Assembly: GCA_020638095.1 (NCBI GenBank)
Contig: JACKJF010000003.1
Location: forward strand, 620,001-684,000
Source of the DNA: Hyphomicrobiaceae bacterium
GTDB taxonomy: Bacteria > Pseudomonadota > Alphaproteobacteria > Rhizobiales > Devosiaceae
Direction: 5' to 3'
Length of the DNA: 64,000 nt
Part shown: positions 36,558-45,461 of the stretch, one piece after another
Layout of the letters: each line of letters starts with the position of its first letter
Position numbering within the stretch: position 1 is the stretch's first letter
Notes under the pieces: model-generated
Database searches by the model: none
What the model was told of the DNA's origin: nothing
The model's input: the letters and a program-made list of their open reading frames with translations, nothing else
Translations under genes and position numbers: made by a program

Positions 36558-37805
36558 ATGAGACTGAAAAGCATACTGACATCATGCGCATTCGTGGCAT
36601 TGGCCGCAGGCATGGCCCATGCTCAGGACGGAACCTCGCTGAGCGTTCCGAGCTGGATGTGGGAAGAAGGCCAGGTGGGAGAGTGGTTCAAGGCCAACAC
36701 CGCCACGTTCGAAGCGGCAAATCCGGGCGTGACCGTGCAACAGACCCAGATTCCGGCGGGTGACTTCGAAAAGACGGTCACCACCCAGATTGCCGGTGGC
36801 GCTGCACCCGATCTGATGCCGGCCTTCACCAGCATGCTGGCGCCGATGATCGAGGCCAACGCCCTGGCTCCGCTTGACGACTGCATCGCCGCCGGCGGCT
36901 TTGGCGACCGGCTTTTGCCATCGGTGAGCTATGCCCAGATCGACGGACACACCTACGGCGTGCCACTCACCATGAGCCCCTGGTCCATGGTGGTGAACAA
37001 GGCCCTGCTCGAAGAGAACGGCCTTGCGGTACCCACCACCGTTGACGAGCTCTATGCCGTTTCCCAGGCCCTGAAGGAAAAGGGAATCTACGGCTATGCG
37101 TTCGGCAACGACATGTCGGCACCGATCCACGTCTACATCAACTCCATGCAGTGGGTCCTTGGTTTCGGCTCCGACTGGTCCAAGGATGACGGCACGATCA
37201 CGGCCAATGATCCGCGCAACATCGAAGCCATCACCTGGATCAAGCGGTTCCTCGACGAAGGTCTTTCGCCGGTCGGACTGGGCGTGGTTCAGGCGCGGGA
37301 GCTGTTCGTTGACGGCAAGGTCGCGGTGATGTTCGAGGGCCCGTGGCTCATGACCCAGATTCAGGGCTCCAAGCCTGAAATGATGGCTGGAGTGGACTTC
37401 GACGTCGTGCCGACGCCGACCCATGCGGCAATCACCGGCGGCGCGTTCTACACGATCCCGGCGGCGGCCCAGCATCCCGATGCGGCTTGCGGCCTCCTGA
37501 CCCAGTACCTGAGCGTCGACGCCCAGCAGCACTGGCTCGAAGACCTCAAGCAGATCCCGGGGACGGTCGTGCATCCGAGCGAGGCTTTCCTGGCCGACAA
37601 TGCCTGGATCGGCAAGATGGCTGAAATTGCCGCCGAATATCCCGGCGGTATCGGCTACGCGCCTCCAGGCTACAGGGTCCAGGCAGCTGAGTTCCGTCAG
37701 ATCGTTGTCGATGCACTGTCGCAGATCTATTCTGGCCAGACCTCCGTCGAGGACGGGCTGAACGCATTGCAGGCCAAACTCGAAAGCTGGTCGGCGACAC
37801 TTTGA
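36558..37805 (+). CDS. ABC sugar transporter, periplasmic substrate-binding protein (family 1)
   Basis: A 415-residue exported protein with signal peptide SILTSCAFVALAAGMAHAQ. The family-1 (MalE-like) fold is seen in NPGVTVQQTQIPAGDFEKTV, TQIAGGAAPDLMPAFTSML, YGVPLTMSPWSMVVNKALL and VAVMFEGPWLM. It starts 15 bp after murQ with AGGGAG seven nt before the ATG. By context the ligand is probably MurNAc, GlcNAc or a MurNAc-containing di- or muropeptide sugar released from peptidoglycan; the sequence alone does not show which. Confidence 0.88.
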   Translation: MRLKSILTSCAFVALAAGMAHAQDGTSLSVPSWMWEEGQVGEWFKANTATFEAANPGVTVQQTQIPAGDFEKTVTTQIAGGAAPDLMPAFTSMLAPMIEANALAPLDDCIAAGGFGDRLLPSVSYAQIDGHTYGVPLTMSPWSMVVNKALLEENGLAVPTTVDELYAVSQALKEKGIYGYAFGNDMSAPIHVYINSMQWVLGFGSDWSKDDGTITANDPRNIEAITWIKRFLDEGLSPVGLGVVQARELFVDGKVAVMFEGPWLMTQIQGSKPEMMAGVDFDVVPTPTHAAITGGAFYTIPAAAQHPDAACGLLTQYLSVDAQQHWLEDLKQIPGTVVHPSEAFLADNAWIGKMAEIAAEYPGGIGYAPPGYRVQAAEFRQIVVDALSQIYSGQTSVEDGLNALQAKLESWSATL

Positions 37806-37875
37806 AAACTGGTTGGTAGAAAAGCGTCCTCAACGCGCTGCGACGACCTCTGACCGCGGCGACACCAACTGGCCA

Positions 37876-37901
37876 GCTACGCGCGGATTTCCGCGCGTAG
37901 C
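37876..37901 (+). other. Intercistronic hairpin between binding-protein and permease genes
   Basis: GCTACGCGCGG-ATTT-CCGCGCGTAGC, a perfect 11-bp stem without a U-run, in the 138-bp gap. Such structures after binding-protein genes usually stabilise the upstream mRNA or attenuate read-through, raising the binding protein over the permeases. Confidence 0.6.
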
Positions 37902-37943
37902 GCCCAAAAGGACAGGGACCGGACGGGTTCAGGCGAAATCAGA

Positions 37944-38843
37944 ATGAGCACCAAACCTCAGACCGCACGGAGAATTGATTGGCTTCCAATCCTGCTGCTC
38001 TTGCCGGTGGGCGTGGTTCTCGTGCTCATTCTCATCTGGCCGATCGTTCAGGGCATCTCCCTGAGCTTTTTCAACACACGCATCCTGAACTATTCGCAGG
38101 GCAAGTTCATTGGCATCGCCAACTACAACTTCCTGCTTCAGGACGAGAATTTCTGGAACTCGCTGAGAGTCACCGCGATCTACGGCGCACTCTCCATGTC
38201 GCTGACCTATCTGTTGGGACTGGGTTTTGCGCTTCTGCTGAACCGGAACTTCATACTGCGCGGCTTTCTTCGCACGATCTTCATCCTGCCCTGGGCCATA
38301 CCGGAAGTCGTGGCAGTCCTCATCTTCATGTGGATGCTGGATCCGCAATTCGGCGTTCTCAATTACCTCATGGTTAAGGCAGGGTTCATCGACCGCCCGC
38401 TGGCCTGGCTCACCCAGTCCAGCCTGGCCATGCCGGCTCTGGTCATGCTCACCGCCTGGCAGCAGTTTCCGCTGGCCATGCTGATCCTGCTTGCCGGCCT
38501 GCAGACCATCCCGCGCGAGCAGTACGAGGCGGCAATGGTCGATGGGGCCGGGCCAATCTCAAGATTCTTCCACGTCACGCTTCCGGGCCTGCGGCCGGTC
38601 AACGTGATCCTGATCCTGCTTCTTATTCTCAACTCGTTCCGGCGCGTGACAATGATCTACGCCATGACGCGCGGCGGCCCGGCGCGGTCGACCGAAACCC
38701 TGTCGATCCTGACCTACAATACCGCCTTCGAATATCAAAAGATCGGCTATGCCGCAGCGGTTGGCACCGCCCTTCTGATCATCCTGCTGATTTTCAGCCT
38801 GATCTATTTCCGGGCGATCATCAGAAGCAGGAGCGCCGCATGA
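37944..38843 (+). CDS. ABC sugar transporter permease, MalF-type
   Basis: A 299-residue protein with six predicted membrane helices; the first is ILLLLPVGVVLVLILIWPI. The cytoplasmic EAA loop YEAAMVDGAGPISRFFHVTL contacts the ATPase. It forms the channel with the next gene, whose ATG overlaps its stop by four bases (ATGA). Confidence 0.88.
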   Translation: MSTKPQTARRIDWLPILLLLPVGVVLVLILIWPIVQGISLSFFNTRILNYSQGKFIGIANYNFLLQDENFWNSLRVTAIYGALSMSLTYLLGLGFALLLNRNFILRGFLRTIFILPWAIPEVVAVLIFMWMLDPQFGVLNYLMVKAGFIDRPLAWLTQSSLAMPALVMLTAWQQFPLAMLILLAGLQTIPREQYEAAMVDGAGPISRFFHVTLPGLRPVNVILILLLILNSFRRVTMIYAMTRGGPARSTETLSILTYNTAFEYQKIGYAAAVGTALLIILLIFSLIYFRAIIRSRSAA

Positions 38844-39676
38844 CGCCGCAAGTCTCCGCAATCGCCATCCGCGTCTTCTGGTTCGTCCTGACCTGCGCCC
38901 TGGCCGCCGTGGTCTTCTTTCCCTACTACTGGATGTTCGTTTCCTCGGTTGAATCGGCAAGCATCTTCCAGTGGCCACCCAATCTCTGGCCCAAGGAATT
39001 CTCGCTCGACGCCTATTTCACCATCTTCGAACAGCGCGACCTTGCGACGTGGCTGCGCAACACGTTCGTGGTTGCCGGCTGCACGGCGCTGTTTTGCGCC
39101 ATCATTTCCATCAACGCAGCCTATGCGCTGTCGCGCTTCAAAACCCGGACGACGGGGCTGTTTACGTCGATCATTCTGTTTTCGCAGCTTCTGCCCGCGG
39201 CACTGATCGTAGTGCCTCTGTTCGTCATCTTTCAGCAGACCGGGCTTTACGACTCCCTCGTCGGGCTGGCCATTGCCGACACCGCCTTCATCCTTCCGCT
39301 ATCGATCTGGCTGCTCAAGGGCTTTTTCGACCAGATCCCGGTCGAGATCGAACAGCAGGCGATGATCGATGGTTGTTCGCGACTCGGCGCGTTCTACCGC
39401 GTGACCCTGCCGTTGGCCTTGCCGGGACTGGTGGTGGTCATCGCCATGGGCTTCATCTCGGGCTGGGACGAGTTCTTCCTGGCGCGAACGCTCATCGCAG
39501 CACAGGACAATTGGGTTCTATCAGTCGGCCTGACCTCGTTTCGGGGTGAGTACACCGTTGCATGGAATGAAATGATGGCCGCGGCCGTGATCTTCGCGAT
39601 GCCGGCGCTCGCCTTTTTCATGATCGTGCAGCGCTATCTCGTGGCGGGTCTTGCCGCCGGTGCCGTCAAAGGCTGA
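38840..39676 (+). CDS. ABC sugar transporter permease, MalG-type
   Basis: A 278-residue partner permease with six helices, starting RVFWFVLTCALAAVVFFPYY, and EAA loop QQAMIDGCSRLGAFYRVTLP. Translationally coupled to the first permease. The ATPase gene follows after 26 bp. Confidence 0.88.
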   Translation: MTPQVSAIAIRVFWFVLTCALAAVVFFPYYWMFVSSVESASIFQWPPNLWPKEFSLDAYFTIFEQRDLATWLRNTFVVAGCTALFCAIISINAAYALSRFKTRTTGLFTSIILFSQLLPAALIVVPLFVIFQQTGLYDSLVGLAIADTAFILPLSIWLLKGFFDQIPVEIEQQAMIDGCSRLGAFYRVTLPLALPGLVVVIAMGFISGWDEFFLARTLIAAQDNWVLSVGLTSFRGEYTVAWNEMMAAAVIFAMPALAFFMIVQRYLVAGLAAGAVKG

Positions 39677-39702
39677 ACAGGAATACGAAAGACTTCAACC
39701 GC

Positions 39703-40788
39703 ATGGCCCCAGTTTCCATCCAGAATGTCCGCAAAGCCTTTGGCGCCCTCGAGGTGATTTCTGACTTCAATCTCGACGTCCAGGACGGAGAGTTCGTGGC
39801 GCTTGTGGGTCCATCGGGCTGCGGGAAATCGACGATCCTTCGCATGCTCGCGGGCCTCGAACCGGTCACGTCCGGCAACTTTGCCATTGATGGGAAAAGC
39901 GTGAACAACCTTGCGCCAAAAGACCGCGACATCGCCATGGTCTTTCAGAACTACGCGCTCTATCCGAACAAGACCGTGGCTGCGAACATGGGTTTTCCGT
40001 TGCGCATGCGCGGCCTGTCACGCGCCGAAATCGACGACAAGGTCAACGAAGTCGCCCACGTCCTCGGCCTGGAAAACCTGCTGGGGCGCTATCCGCGGCA
40101 CCTTTCGGGCGGCCAGCGGCAACGCGTGGCCATGGGCCGCGCCATCGTGCGCAACCCGAAGGTGTTTCTGTTCGACGAGCCCTTGTCCAATCTCGACGCC
40201 AAACTACGCGTCAAGATGCGGGCTGAAATCAAGGAACTGCACCAGCGGCTGAAGACGACCACAATCTATGTGACGCACGATCAGGTCGAGGCGATGACCA
40301 TGGCCGACAAGATTGTGGTGATGCGCGACGGAAAACTGGAACAGACAGGCAGACCGCTCGAGCTCTATGACGCGCCGGAAAACAGGTTCGTTGCGGGTTT
40401 CATCGGCTCTCCCGCCATGAATTTTCTTGAAGGCGAGGTCGCCCGCCGGGAGGACCGGGTCTGCTTTTCGGTCGGCGGCGAAATGGTGGTGAGCCTGGGC
40501 GAGAAATTTGCGCCACTCATCAGCCAGGCCGTCACGCTTGGCATCCGGCCGGAACATATTTCGATCCATGATGAACCGGTGCCGGACGCCACGCAAATGT
40601 ATCTCGGCGTTGTTGAGCCGACCGGTGCCGAGACGACTTTCATCCTGAAATCGGGCGACGCCGAACTGGTTGTCGTCAAGCAGGGGCGCTTCCCGTTCAC
40701 ACCGGGCACGAGCCTGTGGGTGTCGTTTCCGACCGACAAACTGCACGTATTCGACACGACCGGGAACGCGGTCGCGGTCAATTCATAA
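39703..40788 (+). CDS. ABC sugar transporter ATP-binding protein (MalK/UgpC type)
   Basis: A 361-residue ATPase with Walker A GPSGCGKST, ABC signature LSGGQRQRVAMGRAIVR, Walker B FLFDEPLSNLDA and H-loop YVTHDQ, plus the C-terminal OB-fold regulatory domain of CUT1 systems (LGIRPEHISIHD). It powers the importer of the preceding three genes. Full family length. Confidence 0.9.
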   Translation: MAPVSIQNVRKAFGALEVISDFNLDVQDGEFVALVGPSGCGKSTILRMLAGLEPVTSGNFAIDGKSVNNLAPKDRDIAMVFQNYALYPNKTVAANMGFPLRMRGLSRAEIDDKVNEVAHVLGLENLLGRYPRHLSGGQRQRVAMGRAIVRNPKVFLFDEPLSNLDAKLRVKMRAEIKELHQRLKTTTIYVTHDQVEAMTMADKIVVMRDGKLEQTGRPLELYDAPENRFVAGFIGSPAMNFLEGEVARREDRVCFSVGGEMVVSLGEKFAPLISQAVTLGIRPEHISIHDEPVPDATQMYLGVVEPTGAETTFILKSGDAELVVVKQGRFPFTPGTSLWVSFPTDKLHVFDTTGNAVAVNS

Positions 40789-40813
40789 CATCAGCGCGCA
40801 TGGAGTAGCGTGA

Positions 40814-41827
40814 ATGAAAACTGGATTTGCATCTATTGGTGCGGGACTTTTCGGCAAGTGGCATGCGATGGCCTATTCGCGTCATCCGATGGTCGATTTT
40901 CGGGCCGTCTGCGATCTTGATGGCGACAGGGCCAGACAACTGGCCGAAACCTACGGCGCGGCCCACCACACGACCAACCTCGATGACATTCTGAGCGACC
41001 CGGGCATCAAGGCGGTCTCGGTGGCCACACCCGATCATGCGCACCGCGACGTGGCCGTTCGCTGCGCCGAGGCCGGCAAGCACCTGCTGGTGGAAAAGCC
41101 GCTGGCGACGAACGTCGAAGACGCAGAGGCCATTGTTGCCGCGGCCGAAGCGAATGGCGTCCTTCTGATGACCGATTTCCACAACCGCGCCAATCCGCCA
41201 ATGGTCGCCGCGCGCAACGCCGTTCTTGCTGGCGAAATCGGCAAGCCCGCCTATATCTACACGCGCCTTTCAAACACGGTTGCCGTGCCGCAGGACATGC
41301 TCAAATGGTCCGGCCACTCCTCTGCGCTGTGGTTCCTGGGGAGCCATATGGTGGACGTGGTGAGCTGGATTATCGGCGACCAGCCCAAGAGCGTCTATGT
41401 CGTTTCGCGCAGCGGCATTCTCAACGAACTTGGAATCAACGCGCCGGACTTCCATGTCGCAACCGTTGAATATCACAATGGCGCTGTCGGCGTATTCGAA
41501 CATGCCTGGATCCTGCCGCGCACCTATAATTCGGTCAAAGACCTGAAAGTCGAACTGCTCGGCAGCAAGGGTGCAATCAATATCGATGGATCGCACAACC
41601 GGATGCTCGAACTCTACACGAGCGAAAAGGGGATGTTCCAGGACATGGTCGTGCCACCGTTCGGGCCGCATCTGACAGGCTTCATTCTCGACGCCGTGGC
41701 CCATTTCATCGAGTCGGTCATCAACGGCAAGGAGCTTCTGGCGACCGGCCGCGACGGTCTGGCCAACACGCGCATCATTTCGGCAATGATCGAAGCGGCC
41801 GATAAGGGTGTAAGGGTCGAACTGTAA
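40814..41827 (+). CDS. Gfo/Idh/MocA family NAD(P)-dependent oxidoreductase
   Basis: A 337-residue protein with a Rossmann fold (ASIGAGLFGKWHAMAY), VATPDHAHRDVAVRCAEAGK and the conserved EKPLATNVEDAEAIV, whose lysine is usually catalytic. A C-terminal alpha/beta domain follows. It is inside the amino-sugar operon, so its substrate is probably an imported sugar or glycoside; it may oxidise a sugar before or instead of the MurQ route. The exact substrate cannot be read from sequence. Confidence 0.83.
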   Translation: MKTGFASIGAGLFGKWHAMAYSRHPMVDFRAVCDLDGDRARQLAETYGAAHHTTNLDDILSDPGIKAVSVATPDHAHRDVAVRCAEAGKHLLVEKPLATNVEDAEAIVAAAEANGVLLMTDFHNRANPPMVAARNAVLAGEIGKPAYIYTRLSNTVAVPQDMLKWSGHSSALWFLGSHMVDVVSWIIGDQPKSVYVVSRSGILNELGINAPDFHVATVEYHNGAVGVFEHAWILPRTYNSVKDLKVELLGSKGAINIDGSHNRMLELYTSEKGMFQDMVVPPFGPHLTGFILDAVAHFIESVINGKELLATGRDGLANTRIISAMIEAADKGVRVEL

Positions 41828-41861
41828 CCTTCAATCAGGACTTTGGTCAGACCAAGCCGTC

Positions 41862-42983
41862 ATGCCCACTCAACCGCAACACGTTCTGAAAGGCTCGATC
41901 CTGACTCCCGGCGGTTGGGTTTGGGGTGAGTTGGCGTTTGACGAAAACATCCTCACCATAAATGGCAAGGAACGGGTGGCGCCCGCGCCACCCTATGTGC
42001 TGCCCGGCTTCATCGACCTTCACGTGCATGGCGGCGGCGGCGGAGACGTCATGGACGGACTTGACGCCATCCGCCAGACTGCGACGCTGCACGCCCGGCA
42101 CGGCACCACCGCGCTGCTGGCCACGTCTGTTACCGCTCCGCGGGCGCAAATCGAGCATTTCTTTCGCTCAGTTGCTTTGGCCGAAAAGAGCGACTGGCCC
42201 AATGCGGCAAGGGTTTTGGGCGCGCATCTCGAGGGTCCGTTCATCAACCCGAACAAGCTGGGCGCCCAGCCGAACTTTCCGATCGCAGCCAATGGTGATC
42301 TACTTCAACGCTGGTCGCGGATGGCGAGCATCAGAATTGTCACCTACGCGCCCGAACTTGACCAAAGCGGCGACTTTCTCACCGCACTCCACACATCAGG
42401 AATGCGAGCGCAGATCGGCCACACGCTCTGTTCCTATCATCAAGCCAGCGCTGCGATCGATGCCGGGTGTGGCGTGACCCACCTCTTCAACGCCATGAGC
42501 GGCATGTCTCATCGTGGCAACGGCGCCGCCGGTGCGGCACTTGCCCGCGCCGACTACGCGGAAATTATCGCCGACCTTCAGCATGTCGAGGCCGGAGCGA
42601 TCCTGGCTGCGCGCCGCGCCATCCCGCATCTCTACGGCGTCACTGACGCCGTGTCTGCTACCGGCATGCCGGACGGAAAATATTTTCTGGGAACGCAGCT
42701 GGTTTCAAAAAACGGCAACCGGGTCCAGCTGGATGACGGCACGCTTGCCGGGTCGTGTCTCACGATGGATCAGGCCTTGCGCAACCTTGTGTCGATCGGC
42801 CTGCCGCTCGATGAAGCGGCGCGGCGGCTAAGCACAATTCCAGCCGACTGGCTGGGACTTGCGGATCGCGGCAGGTTGCTTGCCGGTGCAAAGGCAGACA
42901 TCGTGGTGCTTGACGCCGATCTTTGCCTTCAGTCCGTGTTTGTTGCTGGCAGGCTCGTCGACCTCTCAGAAAGCGCCACCTGA
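41862..42983 (+). CDS. nagA: N-acetylglucosamine-6-phosphate deacetylase
   Basis: A 373-residue amidohydrolase with metal-binding PGFIDLHVHGGGG and GAHLEGPFINPNKLGAQ, the metal histidine segments IGHTLCSY and GVTHLFNAMSGMSHRGNG, and DAVSATGMPDG. It converts GlcNAc-6-P, the MurQ product, to GlcN-6-P. Its stop shares one base with the nagB start (TGATG). Confidence 0.93.
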   Translation: MPTQPQHVLKGSILTPGGWVWGELAFDENILTINGKERVAPAPPYVLPGFIDLHVHGGGGGDVMDGLDAIRQTATLHARHGTTALLATSVTAPRAQIEHFFRSVALAEKSDWPNAARVLGAHLEGPFINPNKLGAQPNFPIAANGDLLQRWSRMASIRIVTYAPELDQSGDFLTALHTSGMRAQIGHTLCSYHQASAAIDAGCGVTHLFNAMSGMSHRGNGAAGAALARADYAEIIADLQHVEAGAILAARRAIPHLYGVTDAVSATGMPDGKYFLGTQLVSKNGNRVQLDDGTLAGSCLTMDQALRNLVSIGLPLDEAARRLSTIPADWLGLADRGRLLAGAKADIVVLDADLCLQSVFVAGRLVDLSESAT

Positions 42984-43762
42984 TGGAAGTCATCGTCCGG
43001 CCCGATCGCGAGCAGGCCGTGTCGTTGGTCGCGGAAATCATCCTCGACCGCCTCCGAGCCAAACCCGAAATTGTGCTGGGCCTTGCAACCGGCCGCACCA
43101 TGACCCGGGTTTACGACTTGCTCGCACAGTCGGCGGTTTCCTTTGCTTGTGTGACCACCTTCAACCTTGACGAATATGTCGGGCTGTCAGCGGAACATCC
43201 GGGCTCATTTGCCCGCTACATGCGTGACCATCTGTTCGAGAAGGTCGACATCGATCCGGCAAGGGCTCACCTGCCGGATGGCGCCGCAGCTGATTTGCGC
43301 AAGGCAGCACACGATTTCGAAGAGCTCATCAAAAAGGCGGGCGGCATCGACCTTCAGCTTCTCGGCATCGGCGAGAACGGGCATATCGGGTTCAACGAGC
43401 CGGCGTCGGCGCTCATGTCCCGGACGCGCGACAAGACCTTGACACCGACCACGCGCGCCCAGAACGCCGCGTTTTTTTGCGGTGATCCAAACATGGTTCC
43501 GCCGCGTGCGCTCACCATGGGGATTGGAACCATACTCGATGCGAAGGAACTGATCCTGCTTGCGACTGGCGAAGGCAAGGCCGGGATTGTGGCGCGTGCG
43601 GTCGAGGGCCCAATCACCGCCTCGGTCAGCGCCTCGGCGCTTCAGCTTCATCCGAATTGCAAGGTGGTGCTGGACGAGGACGCCGCCGGTAGCCTCAAGT
43701 TTCGGGACTACTATGACTTCGTCTTTGAAAACGAACCCGAATGGGCGAAGTATCGCCGGTAG
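42983..43762 (+). CDS. nagB: Glucosamine-6-phosphate deaminase
   Basis: A 259-residue enzyme with LGLATGRTMTRVYDLL, FNLDEYVGLSAEHPGSFARY and LGIGENGHIGFNEPAS. It makes fructose-6-P and ammonia from GlcN-6-P. The ATG at 42983 is fixed by overlap with the nagA stop. Last gene of the operon. Confidence 0.94.
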   Translation: MEVIVRPDREQAVSLVAEIILDRLRAKPEIVLGLATGRTMTRVYDLLAQSAVSFACVTTFNLDEYVGLSAEHPGSFARYMRDHLFEKVDIDPARAHLPDGAAADLRKAAHDFEELIKKAGGIDLQLLGIGENGHIGFNEPASALMSRTRDKTLTPTTRAQNAAFFCGDPNMVPPRALTMGIGTILDAKELILLATGEGKAGIVARAVEGPITASVSASALQLHPNCKVVLDEDAAGSLKFRDYYDFVFENEPEWAKYRR

Positions 43763-44121
43763 GGCGGCCGCAACAGTTGCTGAGGTATCCGAACTCTTGT
43801 GAGTGGCCGTTTTTTGGCTGCAAGGTTTCCGGACCAGTCATGGCGGTCAAAATCGATCAATCCGTCGATTGTGGACTTCGACGAAGGGCGTGCCAGCGGC
43901 AAACGTGCCAAGCTCGCCGGCGTTAGCCAACGCCATGTTCGGCATCGATTGTCCTGTTCGCGGCGACCGTGAAGACAGGACAGGCCGGTGAAAATTGGCG
44001 ACAAAAATGTGATGCCCAAGACGGGCATCAGAATTGAAATGAGATGGAATTCAGGCCGCTGGCTCATGAAGCGTTCAGATTGCACCAGCAAAAACGGTAT
44101 CTCGACGAGCAAGGCGCTTGA
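43763..44121. other. Intergenic region between nagB and a convergent glycosyltransferase gene
   Basis: About 360 bp without a credible gene; the open frames here have no family features. It contains an inverted pair GTCCTGT/ACAGGAC (43951-43981) and the minus-strand terminator-like hairpin at 44010-44030. No clear terminator for nagB was seen. Confidence 0.5.
44001..44030 (-). terminator. Putative terminator of the glycosyltransferase gene
   Basis: On the minus strand TGATGCCC-GTCTT-GGGCATCA is followed by CATTTTTGT, about 90 bp after the glycosyltransferase stop codon. Confidence 0.5.
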
Positions 44122-45168
44122 TCAGACCGCGGCGGCGGCTGTAACCTTCACGGATACGGCGCGCGCTTCAACGAGTTGATCCTCGAAAATTTCCGCCGTC
44201 TGGCTCCAGGTGAAGCCGGTTGAAAATCGGTGCGCCGCGCTGCGCGGCAAAAGGAGGGCCCGGCTGACCGCCGCTGCGAGATCCTCGTCAAGGGCACCCG
44301 CTTCAGGATCGGTGATGACGTCAATCGGACCCGTCACCGGAAACGCCGCGACGGGCGTACCGCAGGCCAGCGCTTCGAGCATGACGTTGCCGAAAGTTTC
44401 GGTTCGGCTCGGAAAGACCAGAACGTCGGCGCTCTGATAGGCGGCGCGCAGGGCCCCACCATCCAGATGGCCGAGAAAATGTACGTTCGGATAAGTGGCC
44501 CTGAGGCGGGCAAGATCGGGTCCGTCACCTGCCACAATCTTGCTGCCGGGCAGGTCGAGCCCAAGGAATGCGCCGATATTCTTTTCGACCGACAACCGCC
44601 CCGAATAAAGCAGGTGCGGGCCTTCAAGACCGGCGAACATGGTTTTCGGTCCGGGGAAGAACTGGGCCGGATCGACGCCCCGCGTCCAGACCTGCAAATG
44701 CCCGAACCCGCGCGCGCCGAGTTCCCCGGCCATTGACCGGGTCGGCACAAGCGTCGAGGCGGCGGGCCCGTGAAACCACCTGAGGTAGGAATAGATGGCG
44801 CCCTCGGCCATGCCGATCCGGGACGAGAGATATTCGGGAAACCGGGTGTGGTAGCTCGTGGTGAACCGTAAACCGTGGCGGCGGCAGAACTGGCGCCCCG
44901 CGAAACCGACCGGCCCTTCGGTGGCAATATGGATATGCTGGGGACGTTCGAACTCTATATGCCGGGCCATTTCCCCCGGCGCAATCATCGCCAGCCGGAT
45001 TTCGGGATAGGAGGGCATTGGAAATGAACGGAATTTGTCCGGTGTCACCATGCCGACGGTCCAGCCGCGCCCTTCAAGGTCGCGCCGGACGGCATCAAGC
45101 GTGCGCACCGCGCCGTTGACCTGGGGAAACCAGGCATCCGAAATGATGATAAGGTTGCGGCTCACGGG
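44122..45168 (-). CDS. GT4-family glycosyltransferase (glycosyltransferase 1 domain)
   Basis: A 348-residue GT-B enzyme starting at GTG 45168 with LIIISDAWFPQVNGAVRTLD, the N-terminal pattern of GT4 mannosyl/glucosyltransferases. Further features are TSYHTRFPEYLS, the nucleotide-sugar site LLYSGRLSVEKNIGAF, and the E-x7-E motif PSRTETFGNVMLEALACGTP. ATG 45219 would add 17 residues. Such enzymes build glycolipids or exopolysaccharide at the inner membrane; the substrate is not evident. It is divergent from the FtsX-like permease gene. Confidence 0.82.
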   Translation of the reverse strand, partial: PVSRNLIIISDAWFPQVNGAVRTLDAVRRDLEGRGWTVGMVTPDKFRSFPMPSYPEIRLAMIAPGEMARHIEFERPQHIHIATEGPVGFAGRQFCRRHGLRFTTSYHTRFPEYLSSRIGMAEGAIYSYLRWFHGPAASTLVPTRSMAGELGARGFGHLQVWTRGVDPAQFFPGPKTMFAGLEGPHLLYSGRLSVEKNIGAFLGLDLPGSKIVAGDGPDLARLRATYPNVHFLGHLDGGALRAAYQSADVLVFPSRTETFGNVMLEALACGTPVAAFPVTGPIDVITDPEAGALDEDLAAAVSRALLLPRSAAHRFSTGFTWSQTAEIFEDQLVEARAVSVKVTAAAAV

Positions 45169-45461
45169 GCGTCCCGTCCGGTTGCACTCGGCGGCTCCTA
45201 GCAAAGCCATGGGACTCATGACAATGGGCTTCCGTTTCCGCTGGCGGCCGGTACGAGACCATAGGCACTGGTATGGAACGGTTTTCGCGAACCGGTCGGC
45301 GATTCCGCTTGACGAACGGGGCCGTTGACCCGAAGCACGGCGGACGGTCGGACCGCCGGACTTTTTCACCAAAGCGTTGTCCAAGGGTTCAGTTCGAGTT
45401 CATGCAGGCGAAGTTCCAGACCCGTCCAGCAACGGGTTCACCAGCGAAGTCCGGGGAGCCG

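Noticed and set aside
43711..44112. A 133-codon minus-strand frame after nagB
   Set aside because: Overlaps the nagB end, contains the terminator-like hairpin and has no recognisable domain.
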